A stretch of DNA of 64,000 bases, taken from NCBI RefSeq assembly GCF_003944715.1, contig NZ_RWIT01000006.1, forward strand, positions 1 to 64,000. The letters run 5' to 3'. Positions 1 through 9,019 of this stretch are shown piece after piece (the stretch's first letter is position 1; every line of letters begins with the position of its first letter). The notes under the pieces are model-generated. The model saw nothing but the letters and a program-made list of their open reading frames with translations. It was not told the DNA's origin and did no database searches. The position numbers and the translations under genes are program-made. The stretch is from Hymenobacter rigui (GTDB lineage Bacteria > Bacteroidota > Bacteroidia > Cytophagales > Hymenobacteraceae).

Positions 1-322
1 CCGGGCCTTTCCGAAGGAAAGACGGGGGCGGCTAAAAGGGCCGGGAGGCGAGGAAGACGTTTCGCGCTGGTGGCCCGAAGGTTGGCAGCGGCCCGCTCCG
101 CGTTCCGGATTGGGAGTGCAAAAGTGGCGGGTTGCCGCGGCATTTCCAAACCCACCGGCGAAAAAACCCGTTCAAGGCCGGCGAAGGGCAGCTTTCTGCC
201 AGATTATCAGGTAGATTAATTTACAGACTATTTGTAAGATGGGCTTAGACGCTACATTGATGGTTGCTACGCTGCTTATATGCCCTTGTGAAGGGGTAAA
301 ACGGGCTCTTATCATATAGGTA
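1..322. other. Intergenic stretch without a recognised gene
   Basis: No coding frame with a plausible start or family resemblance is visible on either strand. The left third is GC-rich and the right part is more AT-rich. The neighbouring gene beyond the left edge is not in the window, so its upstream or downstream signals could lie here. Confidence 0.5.
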
Positions 323-364
323 TGATGAGGGCCCGATCCACACAAGTGGATCGGGCCCTCATCA
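323..364 (-). terminator. Rho-independent-type hairpin after the OmpA/PD40 gene
   Basis: A perfect 19-bp stem (323-341 with 346-364) closes on an ACAA loop, 24 bases past the stop codon of the minus-strand gene. There is no long T tract, so termination efficiency is uncertain. Confidence 0.75.
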
Positions 365-387
365 CCTATATTAAGTATTACCGGGCT

Positions 388-2319
388 TTACTCGGCAATC
401 TTGGTCACCTTGAATTCAGTGCGACGGTTCTTCTGGAATTCGTCTTCTGTTTTGGCGTTTTTGAGCACAGGGCGGCTTTCGCCATAGCCTTTGGCCGTAA
501 TACGTGATTTGTCGATGCCTTTTGATACGATGTAGGCTACTGCTGACTCAGCACGTTTTTGCGAGAGAGTCATATTGTAGGCGTCTTTACCCCGTGAATC
601 GGTGTGCGAGCTAAGCTCAATGGTGATTTTGGGGTTATCGTTGAGCGTTTGCACCAGTTTATCCAACTCTACGGCTGCATCAGGACGGATATCTGCCTTG
701 TCATAGTCGTAGAAGATATTCTCGACGACAATGGCCTTATTCTTCACGATTTTGGTGAGCGTGAGGGTTACGGGCACTTTCACCTCGTTCATTAATTCGG
801 GCAGAGCATCCTGAGCGGGCTTGCGGCCAACGGTGCTGACGGAGTTACGGGCGGTGAAATACCCGTCGCGGTCAGCCATAAGGGAGTAGTTGGCGGCAGC
901 AGTATCCAGTTTGATGCTGAATTTACCATCGGTACCCGTTGTTACCTCCTGTAGCTTCTGACCTTTGCTGTCATAGAGCGTAACGGCTTCGTTGGCAACC
1001 GGGGCTGTTTCGCCGGTTTTATCGTTGCGTTCCACCAGTGTACCGTCGGCGTGGAAGGTTACCAGTTTAATGGGCTTCTCACGGAACATGTACAGATCGT
1101 CGGAGCCTTTGCCACCGGCGCGGTTTGAAGAGAAGACCCCCGCTTTTTTATCCGTGAAAAAGGGAGCGAAGTCGTCGCCGTTACTATTAATAGGAGCTCC
1201 GAGGTTGACCACTTTACCTTTCTCTACCTTAAAGATGTCGAGCTTACCCAGGCCGGGATGCCCATCGGAGGAAAAGTACAAGGTGCCATCGGGGGCAACT
1301 GCCGGAAAGTTTTCGTTGCCGGGCGTATTGATCTGGTCACCGAGGTTTTCAGGAGTAGAGAAGCGGCCAGGGCTTTCCATGGTTGCTTTATACAGATCGT
1401 TGCCGCCGGAGCCGTTTTTACGGGTTGAAGCAAAGTACAACGTCTGACCATCGGGCGAGAAGACAGGTGAAAACTCATCGGCGGTACTACTATTCACCCC
1501 ACGCAGGATTTCGGGCTCCGTCCAGGCGCCGTTGCGGAAGTAGGATGCCCATAGATCAACGCTGAGATACCCCTTCTTAGAGCCGTTATTGGAGCGGGCA
1601 AACACCATCATCTTACCATCGGGCGAATAGGTGGCACTGGCTTCGTGCTTGTCGGCGGAGTTGATAATGGGGTCAAGCTTCCGTACAGTACCACCGGTCA
1701 TTTTCTGCTCATCATCGAATTTGATGGCATAGAGGTCATTAAATCCCTCACCATTACCGGGGTATATTTTGCCTTCGCGGCCGGAGGCGAATACCAGTTC
1801 CTTGGTATCGGGAATGCGCGTGGTGCTAAACTCGGCGGCCGGCGTGTTGATCTGATCGAGCGGCATCACCTCGTTATTGGTGCGCATGGCTACGATGTTG
1901 TTGGCGGCCTTGGCGTTTTTAGCTTCTACTTCGGCGCGGGCCGCCAGTGTACGGTTGCCGCCATTTTGCGCGTAGTTCTCGAACAGAGCGGCTGCTTCAT
2001 CAAACTTTCCGTTAGCCCGCAATGCCTGGGCGTAATAGTAGTTGGCATCAGCATTCTTAACTCCTCCATCGACTGCTGCTTTATAGTATGACTCGGCTTG
2101 CTCGATACGATTAGATAAGCGGTATGATTCAGCAAGCCGGTAATTGGCCATGGCAACATTCTTACCCTTGGCCACATCAGCCTTATAGAGGGCAATAGCC
2201 GACTCATATTCACCGCGAGCAAAACGCTTGTCGGCCTTACTCATGCCGCCGGAAGCTGCACAGCCGGTTAGCACGGCAGCAGAACCTACGGTAGCACACA
2301 GCAGAGTAAAATTTCGCAT
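388..2319 (-). CDS. PorE-like outer-membrane lipoprotein (TPR, PD40 propeller, CRD, OmpA domain)
   Basis: The 643-residue product starts with a lipoprotein signal peptide (lipobox LTGC near residue 20), so the ATG at 2319 was chosen; the frame stays open further upstream but that stretch has no protein-like character. In order it has TPR repeats (about 25-140), PD40/WD40-like repeats with 'SPDG' motifs (about 165-410), a carboxypeptidase-regulatory-like beta-sandwich (about 430-520) and a C-terminal OmpA peptidoglycan-binding domain containing HTDSRG and a QKRAESA motif. This order matches PorE of the type IX secretion system, which links the OM machinery to peptidoglycan. Paralogues with the same order are common in Bacteroidota, so a T9SS role is an inference. 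No other T9SS gene is visible nearby. Confidence 0.88.
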   Translation of the reverse strand: MRNFTLLCATVGSAAVLTGCAASGGMSKADKRFARGEYESAIALYKADVAKGKNVAMANYRLAESYRLSNRIEQAESYYKAAVDGGVKNADANYYYAQALRANGKFDEAAALFENYAQNGGNRTLAARAEVEAKNAKAANNIVAMRTNNEVMPLDQINTPAAEFSTTRIPDTKELVFASGREGKIYPGNGEGFNDLYAIKFDDEQKMTGGTVRKLDPIINSADKHEASATYSPDGKMMVFARSNNGSKKGYLSVDLWASYFRNGAWTEPEILRGVNSSTADEFSPVFSPDGQTLYFASTRKNGSGGNDLYKATMESPGRFSTPENLGDQINTPGNENFPAVAPDGTLYFSSDGHPGLGKLDIFKVEKGKVVNLGAPINSNGDDFAPFFTDKKAGVFSSNRAGGKGSDDLYMFREKPIKLVTFHADGTLVERNDKTGETAPVANEAVTLYDSKGQKLQEVTTGTDGKFSIKLDTAAANYSLMADRDGYFTARNSVSTVGRKPAQDALPELMNEVKVPVTLTLTKIVKNKAIVVENIFYDYDKADIRPDAAVELDKLVQTLNDNPKITIELSSHTDSRGKDAYNMTLSQKRAESAVAYIVSKGIDKSRITAKGYGESRPVLKNAKTEDEFQKNRRTEFKVTKIAE

Positions 2320-2434
2320 GGAGGAAAGGAAGGAGGTTTGGACGGAATAGGTGACCCGCATTTTGGCCAACTTGGCGCTAATAATACTACTATTATGCAA
2401 ATTTTCAGGGTAAATCGACTGTTTTTCCATCACT

Positions 2435-2917
2435 TTAAAAATATCGAGCAAGCCAAGTAGAAGCAGCAGGTGCCGGCCACCCCGTCTGCAGTTGAGCCTG
2501 CGTACCGATGGTATTATCAAAATAGGGAGTGCCGGGGAGCAGCATTCCGGAAGATACGGCCTGCTTTAACTCTCGACGGTCGAGCAATTGAATTTCATCT
2601 TGGAGTAGAAAGGCCAGCCGGGACTTATCCAGCAATTCAATCCCAAACTGTTCTTCTACCTGCCGGACAAACCGCACTGAGGCATCAATAGAGCAGCCAC
2701 TGGCATCGGCCACTGCTTCATCCAGACCGATTACCAGAAACCGATGATGAAAAACGGCAGCAGAGGCGGCCAAGGCACGCCCGTGACTAGTCCAGTCGGC
2801 GGCGAAATGCTGCAATGCGGGCTGCAGTGCCTCTACCTCGGCAGTAGTGAAGGGACGATTAGCCTGATAAATCCAGAGCCGGGCAGAAGCTGGCAATTTG
2901 GCGAAGGGAACGTACAT
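2435..2917 (-). CDS. Conserved Bacteroidota protein of unknown function
   Basis: A 160-residue soluble protein beginning MYVPFAKLP; an in-frame start 10 codons upstream (2947) is possible. Relatives are often labelled 'ABC transporter ATPase', but no Walker A, signature motif or Walker B is visible, so that name has no support here. There is no signal peptide or membrane segment. It is transcribed towards the PorE-like gene with a 115-bp gap. Function unknown. Confidence 0.75.
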   Translation of the reverse strand: MYVPFAKLPASARLWIYQANRPFTTAEVEALQPALQHFAADWTSHGRALAASAAVFHHRFLVIGLDEAVADASGCSIDASVRFVRQVEEQFGIELLDKSRLAFLLQDEIQLLDRRELKQAVSSGMLLPGTPYFDNTIGTQAQLQTGWPAPAASTWLARYF

Positions 2918-2953
2918 ACGACGAGTAGAATCTGCTTTAATATACAAAGAAAC

Positions 2954-2983
2954 AGCCCCGCTCGGAAGTTCCGGCGCGGGGCT
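2954..2983 (-). terminator. Hairpin terminator after the Fe-S protein gene
   Basis: An 8-bp GC-rich stem AGCCCCGC/GCGGGGCT is followed, reading the minus strand, by GTTTCTTTG. It lies between the stop of the Fe-S protein gene (3051) and the next start. Confidence 0.6.
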
Positions 2984-2993
2984 GCTGTTTCGT

Positions 2994-3050
2994 TATCAGT
3001 TGCCAGTTGCTAGTTCAGTTGTCCGGACGATGCTGACAACTGACAACTAA
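2994..3050. repeat. Imperfect inverted repeat built from AGTTGNCAGTTG units
   Basis: The left arm holds repeated CAGTTGCCAGTTGCTAGTT and the right arm TGACAACTGACAACTAACT, giving a long imperfect hairpin just past the Fe-S protein stop codon. The short tandem unit and dyad symmetry suggest a REP-type intergenic element. Confidence 0.55.
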
Positions 3051-3947
3051 CTACGCGTTGAGGCCTTCAGCGGAGGCAATCAGCTCGGCCAGGTCGAATA
3101 CCTGCACGTCCTGTTCACGCTCTTTATTCTTTACGCCGTCGGCCATCATGGTCATACAGAAGGGGCAGGCCACGGCAATCACGCTGCCGCCGCGGTTGGA
3201 GCCGGCGGGCAGCACGGGAGCGGTGCTTTCCACGCCCTGCAGGTTCAGCAGCACGTCGGCGTCGCCGTCGAGGGTGGCCAGGGCTTCCTCGGCGCGCTCC
3301 ACGTTCACGTCTTTTTTGCCGGGCTCAGGCTCTTTCCACATCTGGGCACCGCCGGCTCCGCAGCAGAGGCCGTTGGTTTTGCAGCGCTTCATTTCCAGCA
3401 GGTCGGCGTCGAGCACCTCTAGCACCTCGCGGGGCGCTTCATAGATGTTGTTGGCGCGGCCCAGGTAGCAGGAGTCGTGGAAGGTGATGCGGCGGCCTTT
3501 GAACGATTCACCGCCCTTGGCCGTCACCTTGCCCTCGTTGATGAGCTGCTGCAAGAAAGTGCTGTGGTGAATCACCTCAAATTCGCCACCCAACGCAGGA
3601 TACTCGTTTTTGATGGTGTTGAAGCAGTGCGGGCAAGCCGTTACCACCTTCTTGATGCCGTAGCCATTGAGGGTGGCAATGTTGGTCATGGCCTGCATCT
3701 GAAACAGGAACTCGTTGCCGGCGCGCTTGGCCGGGTCGCCGGTGCAGGATTCCTCCATGCCCAGCACGGCGTAGCTCACGCCCACGTGCTCCAGAATACG
3801 AACGAAGGCGCGGGTTACGCGCTTGTACCGGTCGTCGAAGGCGCCGGCGCAGCCTACCCAGAACAGGATTTCCGGCGACTCACCCCGGGCGGCCAGGTCG
3901 GCCATCAGCGGAACAGATACGGGACGCTTGGCAGTTTGCTCAGCCAT
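3051..3947 (-). CDS. HdrB/LutA-type (Fe-S)-binding oxidoreductase subunit
   Basis: 298 residues of the CCG-domain family (heterodisulfide reductase B, GlpC, LutA). The second CCG motif is complete: Cys161, Cys196-Cys197-Gly and Cys262-X2-Cys265. The first half is degenerate, with Cys33, Cys68 and Cys105-X2-Cys108 but no CC pair. It has no membrane segment and would sit on the cytoplasmic face. The membrane Fe-S partner is encoded directly upstream on the same strand. The pair probably moves electrons between an unknown donor and the quinone pool. The substrate cannot be read from the sequence; lactate or glycolate oxidation and disulfide reduction are alternatives. Confidence 0.85.
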   Translation of the reverse strand: MAEQTAKRPVSVPLMADLAARGESPEILFWVGCAGAFDDRYKRVTRAFVRILEHVGVSYAVLGMEESCTGDPAKRAGNEFLFQMQAMTNIATLNGYGIKKVVTACPHCFNTIKNEYPALGGEFEVIHHSTFLQQLINEGKVTAKGGESFKGRRITFHDSCYLGRANNIYEAPREVLEVLDADLLEMKRCKTNGLCCGAGGAQMWKEPEPGKKDVNVERAEEALATLDGDADVLLNLQGVESTAPVLPAGSNRGGSVIAVACPFCMTMMADGVKNKEREQDVQVFDLAELIASAEGLNA

Positions 3948-3968
3948 TATATTGAGGTGGTTAGGGTC

Positions 3969-4007
3969 GTCATGCAGAGGCGGAGCCGAAGCATCTCGCG
4001 TGCTGAT
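3969..4007. repeat. REP-like element
   Basis: The stretch resembles the repeat family seen again at 55721-55769 and 61409-61446: it opens GTCATGC, has GGAGCCGAAGCATCTCGCG in the middle and ends TGCTGATG. It lies in the 128-bp gap inside the two-gene Fe-S unit. Confidence 0.5.
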
Positions 4008-4075
4008 GTCTGATTAGGATTACAACGCCAGCCCGCGAGCTGCTGTGCTCTGCGTGGCGCGGCGGTCTGCTTGTA

Positions 4076-5473
4076 CTAGGCCGTTACCGGCGTTTTTTCC
4101 GTCACGAACAGGTCGTCGGCCCAGTTGAACCGGTCGGAGGGCGAGAAGGCCCACGGCGCGCCGTTGTTTTCGATGTTGCTGAACATCACGTTCAGAGAGT
4201 TGGGGGCGGCTGACTCTTCCAGCACCAGGAAGCGGCGCATCTCGATGATGCTTTCCAGAGGATTGATGTTCACGGGGCAGGCTTCCACGCAGGCGTTGCA
4301 GGTGGTGCAGGCCCACAGCTCCTCGGGCGTTACGTAGCCACGCAGCAGGGTGTGGTTTTCCTTGTCGAGCTGCTCCTGGGGGTTGTGCTTGGCCTCGGGG
4401 CCGTACAGGCTGGGGTGGAAAATCAGCGGCGAGTTGTACTTCTCCTCTACCCTATCCCGGGTATCCATGATGATTTTGCGGGGTGAGAGGAGCTTGCCGG
4501 TGAGGTTGGCCGGGCACACCGAGGTGCAGCGGCCACACTCGGTGCAGGAGTAGGCGTTGAGCAGGTTGGTCCAGGCCAGGTCGTCCACGTCTTTGGCCCC
4601 GAAGGGCGTGGGTGCGGCGGCCGAGCCATCGGGGTTGGTGGCCGGGGCGGGTACCTGGTAGCTGGGGTCCATCATGGCTTTTACCTCGTGGGTGATGCTA
4701 TCCACGTTCGAGAACTGCCCCTGCGGCACCAGCCGGGAGTAGAACACGTTCGGGAAGGCCATGATGATGTGGAAGTGCTTGCTGCTGGGCAGGTAGTTCA
4801 GAAAGCAGAGGATGCCTACAATGTGCGCCCACCAGCCCACACGCTCCAGTACGGCCAGGGCTGTTAGGTTATCCGGGAACAGGCCCGTGAGCAGGCTGCT
4901 GATGGGAAACGCGCCGGGCAGAGCCTTGCCTTCCAGCTGGTGCAGCTTCAGGTCGGCGGCATTCATGGTGAACAGAGCCACCATCAGAATAACCTCCACG
5001 TAGAGAATCACGTTGGCGTCGAGCTTGGGCCAGGCCCGTAGCTCGGGGCCGGTGAAGCGGCGCACCACGCCCACGTTGCGGCGCCACCAGAAGGCCACCA
5101 CGGCCAGCACCACCAGCGCGCCCAGCACCTCGTTGGTACCAGTCAGGGCCGAGTACAAAGGCCCCAGGAACTGCAGAAACCGGTGAGTGCCGAACAGGCC
5201 GTCCACCATGATTTCAATGACTTCAATGTTGATGACGATGAAGCCGATGTAGACAATCAGGTGTAAGAAGGCCGGCGTGAGCCGCTTGAACATCTTCTGT
5301 TGCCCGAAGGCCACCAACAACGTTTTCCAGAGGCGCTCATTAACGTGGCCGCTCATATCCCGGTCGCGCCCGACGAGGATATTGGCCCGGATCTTCCGCG
5401 CCTGCCAGGCAAACAGGCCGAAGCCCGCTACCGCCACCAGCAGGAAGAGGATGTTTTGGATGGAGAAGTGCAC
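4076..5473 (-). CDS. Membrane-bound 4Fe-4S dicluster protein (heterodisulfide-reductase-like)
   Basis: 465 residues with a GTG start. The N-terminal half has five to six hydrophobic helices (about 5-25, 67-90, 108-130, 155-175, 210-228) like the NarI/HdrE cytochrome b family. The C-terminal half has two classical 4Fe-4S motifs, C310-X2-C313-X2-C316-X3-C320-P and C389-X2-C392-X2-C395-X3-C399-P. It would pass electrons across or from the membrane to the CCG-domain protein encoded downstream. The two are often encoded together in Bacteroidota. Heme ligation is likely from family knowledge but not proven here. Confidence 0.87.
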   Translation of the reverse strand: MHFSIQNILFLLVAVAGFGLFAWQARKIRANILVGRDRDMSGHVNERLWKTLLVAFGQQKMFKRLTPAFLHLIVYIGFIVINIEVIEIMVDGLFGTHRFLQFLGPLYSALTGTNEVLGALVVLAVVAFWWRRNVGVVRRFTGPELRAWPKLDANVILYVEVILMVALFTMNAADLKLHQLEGKALPGAFPISSLLTGLFPDNLTALAVLERVGWWAHIVGILCFLNYLPSSKHFHIIMAFPNVFYSRLVPQGQFSNVDSITHEVKAMMDPSYQVPAPATNPDGSAAAPTPFGAKDVDDLAWTNLLNAYSCTECGRCTSVCPANLTGKLLSPRKIIMDTRDRVEEKYNSPLIFHPSLYGPEAKHNPQEQLDKENHTLLRGYVTPEELWACTTCNACVEACPVNINPLESIIEMRRFLVLEESAAPNSLNVMFSNIENNGAPWAFSPSDRFNWADDLFVTEKTPVTA

Positions 5474-5582
5474 GGGAATTTGGGTAGGTTTGGGGTTCAG
5501 CCCGAAATATACTCGGTATGCATAACAAATTACAGCTTTTACAACCGTTAGTTTCGCTCCAGAAAAAAAATCACGGGAGTTC

Positions 5583-5612
5583 TTGCAGGTTGAAAAACCT
5601 TTACTACTTTTG
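5583..5612 (+). promoter_or_regulatory. Bacteroidota-type promoter for tRNA-Phe
   Basis: TTGC at 5583-5586 and TACTTTTG at 5605-5612 are 18 bases apart, matching the TTTG-N~19-TAnnTTTG consensus of Bacteroidota sigma factors. The tRNA begins about 43 bases downstream. Confidence 0.7.
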
Positions 5613-5654
5613 TGCTCCCCAAAGGCGGTAACGCTCTTAAGGACGCCCAGAGCT

Positions 5655-5727
<73 letters not shown>

Positions 5728-5730
5728 CTA

Positions 5731-5763
5731 AAAAGCCCGTTCCTGATCCAGGAACGGGCTTTT
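5731..5763 (+). terminator. Rho-independent terminator of tRNA-Phe
   Basis: A perfect 15-bp stem (5731-5745 with 5749-5763) has a 3-base ATC loop, with the A-run and T-run at the base of the stem. Confidence 0.92.
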
Positions 5764-5872
5764 TGTTGTTTCACTGCCGGCAGTTATACTGCTCTGCTGC
5801 GCCTGCACTCTGGCGGCATTAGCGTAACATTGATTGAAACCGTTACCTTTCTTACCTACTACCCTACTCTTT

Positions 5873-6277
5873 ATGAAATACTTATACACTACCAGCCTGC
5901 TCAGCGCCGCATTGCTTCTTACCTCCTGCGGAAAGGATTCGCCCCAGCCAGAGCCCCAGCTGCAGGGCCGCTGGCACGCGGTATCCAATACGGCTTACAA
6001 CTTTAGTGCGAGCGGTCAGCTCATTAGTCAGGAGGAGACGCCAGATAACAGCTATTACCTAGTGATTACGCCCGATTCCATGCACTATCGGGACATTCGG
6101 GACGGTAATTCCTGGGGAAGCAATGCGTACACCCGGCAGGGACAGGAAATTAGCTACGGCAGAGCCCGCGCCACCATCATCGAGCTGACTGACCATACCC
6201 TTTCTCTCCGCTTCCAAGACACGGGCCGCACACCGGGCATGCCCTATCAGGAGGTAGAAGACCACTACAGCCGCTAA
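5873..6277 (+). CDS. Small lipoprotein, lipocalin-like, unknown function
   Basis: 134 residues starting MKYLYTTSLL with a lipoprotein signal peptide and lipobox LTSC. The mature part is rich in beta-strand patterns and opens with LQGRWHAVSNTAYNF, reminiscent of the 'GxW' strand of lipocalin-like Bacteroidota lipoproteins. The start at 5873 was chosen because it places the signal peptide at the N-terminus. It is probably anchored in the outer or inner membrane. No pathway can be assigned from its neighbours. Confidence 0.75.
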   Translation: MKYLYTTSLLSAALLLTSCGKDSPQPEPQLQGRWHAVSNTAYNFSASGQLISQEETPDNSYYLVITPDSMHYRDIRDGNSWGSNAYTRQGQEISYGRARATIIELTDHTLSLRFQDTGRTPGMPYQEVEDHYSR

Positions 6278-6349
6278 ACGGTTTATTACGCTGTATCCAC
6301 CAGCGCCTGTGCGGCCGGGGGCAATGCCAGTACCCCTGGCCCGGCGTTG

Positions 6350-6721
6350 TTAAGAGAGCATGGGCAGGGAAGAATGTATGGCGGAGGAAATCAGCACGCC
6401 GCGGCCGCCGTGCCGCTGGAAAAACTTCTCAATTTGCTGGCTGAGCAGCCGAAAGTCGTTGGTTTCCAGTTCAGCCACGATATGCTCCAGGGCAGAAATA
6501 TGCCGCTCAGTAGTAAGCAGAATCCCTGGTTCCTCCACCCAGGCATAGGCGTACAGACGGGTACCATCGGCAGCCACGGTCTGGTGGAGGTAGCGCACGT
6601 CGGTAATCGGGATGAATGCGGCCTCCCCGTTTCCTACCGGATAGTCCCAGGAGCGGTACAGGGAAATTCGTGTAAATCCCAGCTCACACAGATAAGCATC
6701 TTTGGTATTGGTAGAGAGCAT
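6350..6721 (-). CDS. Hypothetical protein
   Basis: A 123-residue soluble protein starting MLSTNTKDAYL; a GTG start at 6775 would add 18 residues. It has alternating hydrophobic strands (ISLYRSWDYP, AAFIPITDVRYLH, LYAYAWVEEPGILLTT) followed by an amphipathic helix (ISALEHIVAEL), like a small alpha/beta domain. No family was recognised. It lies convergent with the upstream lipoprotein gene and divergent from the amino-sugar gene. Confidence 0.6.
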   Translation of the reverse strand: MLSTNTKDAYLCELGFTRISLYRSWDYPVGNGEAAFIPITDVRYLHQTVAADGTRLYAYAWVEEPGILLTTERHISALEHIVAELETNDFRLLSQQIEKFFQRHGGRGVLISSAIHSSLPMLS

Positions 6722-7099
6722 AGTCCGGCAGAAAACACAGTGAAAAGAAGCGGCACTGCTGGTAGCAGTAGCCACTTATGCAAGGTGCAGGCTTACGCCT
6801 GTGGCGTAAAGGAAGGATACCAGCCGTTTGTGACATGTGTTGCGCCCCCCTGAGGCCTGCTCTAGTCTGTATTTTCGGTGCACATACCAGACGGAAAGCT
6901 ATTTGAGAATCTGTAGAACTCATATAGGCCGTAGTAATGGTACCGAATGTGACATAGCGTGACCCGCATATGCATTCGGCTAACGGCACCGCGCGGAAGC
7001 CCGTGGCCGGGGAAAAGTATTTGGAAAATAGCTGGAGTTTCTCGTGCGGAACTGTGTACTTCCCAGCCCATTCCTTTCCCACCTTTCCTGCTACCTGTT

Positions 7100-9019
7100 A
7101 TGTCAACTACCGCTGAACTCCGCGCTGAGCGTTTGTCCACTACTATTTACCCAGACTCGGAACTGGCCTCTATTGCCGTAGCCCGGCAAATTGCCGACCT
7201 CATCCGGCAGCGGGCTGCCGAAAACCGCACCTGCGTACTGGGCCTGGCCACTGGCTCCACTCCTACCCGTTTGTACGAAGAGCTGGTGCGGCTGCATCAA
7301 CAGGAGGGTCTCAGCTTTCGGAACGTAGTCACCTTCAACCTCGACGAGTACTATCCCATGCAGCCCGATTCGCTGCAGAGTTATGTGCGTTTCATGCACG
7401 AGTACCTGTTCGACCACATTGATGTACGCCCCGAGAACGTGCACATTCCGGATGGAACCCGGCCCCAGGAGCAGGTAGCCGAGTTCTGTCGGCGCTACGA
7501 GGAGCAGATCCGGGAAGCCGGAGGCATTGACCTACAGGTATTGGGCATCGGGCGCACCGGTCACATTGGGTTCAACGAGCCAGGCTCGGGAGCCGCTTCT
7601 CGCACCCGCCTGATTACCCTCGACCACATTACTCGCACTGACGCAGCGTCGGACTTCTACGGGGAAGAAAATGTGCCCCGTCGGGCCATAACGATGGGGG
7701 TCGGCACTATTCTGGAAGCCCGGGAAATAGTGCTGCTGGCTTGGGGCGAGGGCAAAGCCGCCGTGGTGAAGCGCATGGTGGAAGGCGAGCCCACTGACTC
7801 GGTACCGGCCACTTACCTGCAACAACATCCCAACGTGCGGGTAATTCTGGATGAGGCGGCCGGAGCCGAGCTGACGCGGGTGAAAACGCCTTGGCTGGTG
7901 GGCCGCGCCCTCAACTGGCAGCACGCGCCCACGGTGCGCAAAGCCGTGACGTGGCTGGCGCGCACCCTGCAGAAGCCCATTCTCAAGCTTACCGACGAAG
8001 ACTACAACGAAAACGGCCTTTCGGAGCTGCTGGCGGAGTCGGGGCTGGCGTACGACATTAACATCCGGGTATTTCGGCAGCTACAGCGCACTATTACGGG
8101 GTGGCCGGGCGGCAAACCCAACGCCGACGATACGGACCGCCCCGAGCGGGCAGCGCCATTCCCGAAGCGGGTGCTCATCTTTTCGCCTCACCCTGATGAT
8201 GACGTTATTTCCATGGGCGGCACCCTGTTGCGACTGGTAGATCAAGGCCACGAGGTGCACGTGGCGTACCAGACCTCCGGCAACATTGCCGTGTTTGATG
8301 ATGAGGCCATTCGGTTTGCGGAGTTCGTGGCCGAGTATGACAGCATGTTCCGGCTGGATGATCAGCCTGCCGAAACCCTGTATCACCGCGTGGCCGATTT
8401 CCTGCGCAACAAGCTGCCAGGCCAGGTAGATTCCGATGAGGTGCAGCAGATTAAGGGCCTGATTCGGCGGGGCGAAGCCAAAAGCGCCTGCCGGTACGCC
8501 GGCATTCCTGACCCGAACATTCACTTCCAGGATTTGCCGTTCTACGAAACCGGCCGGGTGCGTAAAAAGCCGATTGGCGAAGAAGACATCCGCCTGACGA
8601 TGGATTTGCTGAACCAGGTGCAGCCCCAGCAGGTATACGCCGCCGGCGACCTATCGGACCCGCACGGGACGCACCGGGTGTGTCTGACGGCTATTTTTGA
8701 GGCCATCCGCCGGCTGAAGGCCGCCGATACCGCTTGGCTCGCTGACTGCCGCGTATGGCTGTACCGGGGGGCCTGGCAGGAGTGGGATGTGGACCAGATT
8801 GAAATGGCCGTTCCTCTTTCACCCCAGGAGCTGACGCGGAAGCGGCGCGCCATTTTCAAGCACCAGAGCCAGAAGGACCGCCCGTTGTTTCCGGGGGCCG
8901 ACCAACGAGAGTTCTGGCAGCGGGCCGAGGAGCGCAACCGCACCACCGCCCGCCTCTACGACCAGCTGGGCCTGCCCGAATACGAAGGTATCGAGGCCTT
9001 CGTGCGCTGGCATTTTTAA
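7100..9019 (+). CDS. nagB: Glucosamine-6-phosphate deaminase-like / PIG-L deacetylase fusion
   Basis: 639 residues. Residues 1 to about 270 are a NagB-type sugar-phosphate isomerase domain (GLATGSTP phosphate loop near 48-55, FNLDEYYP near 79-86, GIGRTGHIGFNEPGS at 149-163). From about 355 a PIG-L/LmbE deacetylase domain follows, with HPDDD near 363 and a second Zn-site stretch DPHGTHR. The architecture is known in Bacteroidetes and couples deamination to a putative N-deacetylase. The His and Glu of the NagB site are present (H155, E160), but the Asp two residues before the His in E. coli NagB is Thr here, so activity may differ. The ATG at 7100 was chosen because upstream codons do not resemble the family. 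Confidence 0.87.
   Translation: MSTTAELRAERLSTTIYPDSELASIAVARQIADLIRQRAAENRTCVLGLATGSTPTRLYEELVRLHQQEGLSFRNVVTFNLDEYYPMQPDSLQSYVRFMHEYLFDHIDVRPENVHIPDGTRPQEQVAEFCRRYEEQIREAGGIDLQVLGIGRTGHIGFNEPGSGAASRTRLITLDHITRTDAASDFYGEENVPRRAITMGVGTILEAREIVLLAWGEGKAAVVKRMVEGEPTDSVPATYLQQHPNVRVILDEAAGAELTRVKTPWLVGRALNWQHAPTVRKAVTWLARTLQKPILKLTDEDYNENGLSELLAESGLAYDINIRVFRQLQRTITGWPGGKPNADDTDRPERAAPFPKRVLIFSPHPDDDVISMGGTLLRLVDQGHEVHVAYQTSGNIAVFDDEAIRFAEFVAEYDSMFRLDDQPAETLYHRVADFLRNKLPGQVDSDEVQQIKGLIRRGEAKSACRYAGIPDPNIHFQDLPFYETGRVRKKPIGEEDIRLTMDLLNQVQPQQVYAAGDLSDPHGTHRVCLTAIFEAIRRLKAADTAWLADCRVWLYRGAWQEWDVDQIEMAVPLSPQELTRKRRAIFKHQSQKDRPLFPGADQREFWQRAEERNRTTARLYDQLGLPEYEGIEAFVRWHF

Noticed and set aside
2320..2520. 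An N-terminal extension of the OmpA/PD40 gene up to 2520
   Set aside because: The ATG at 2319 gives an intact signal peptide and lipobox; the upstream codons lack family character and would overlap the next gene.
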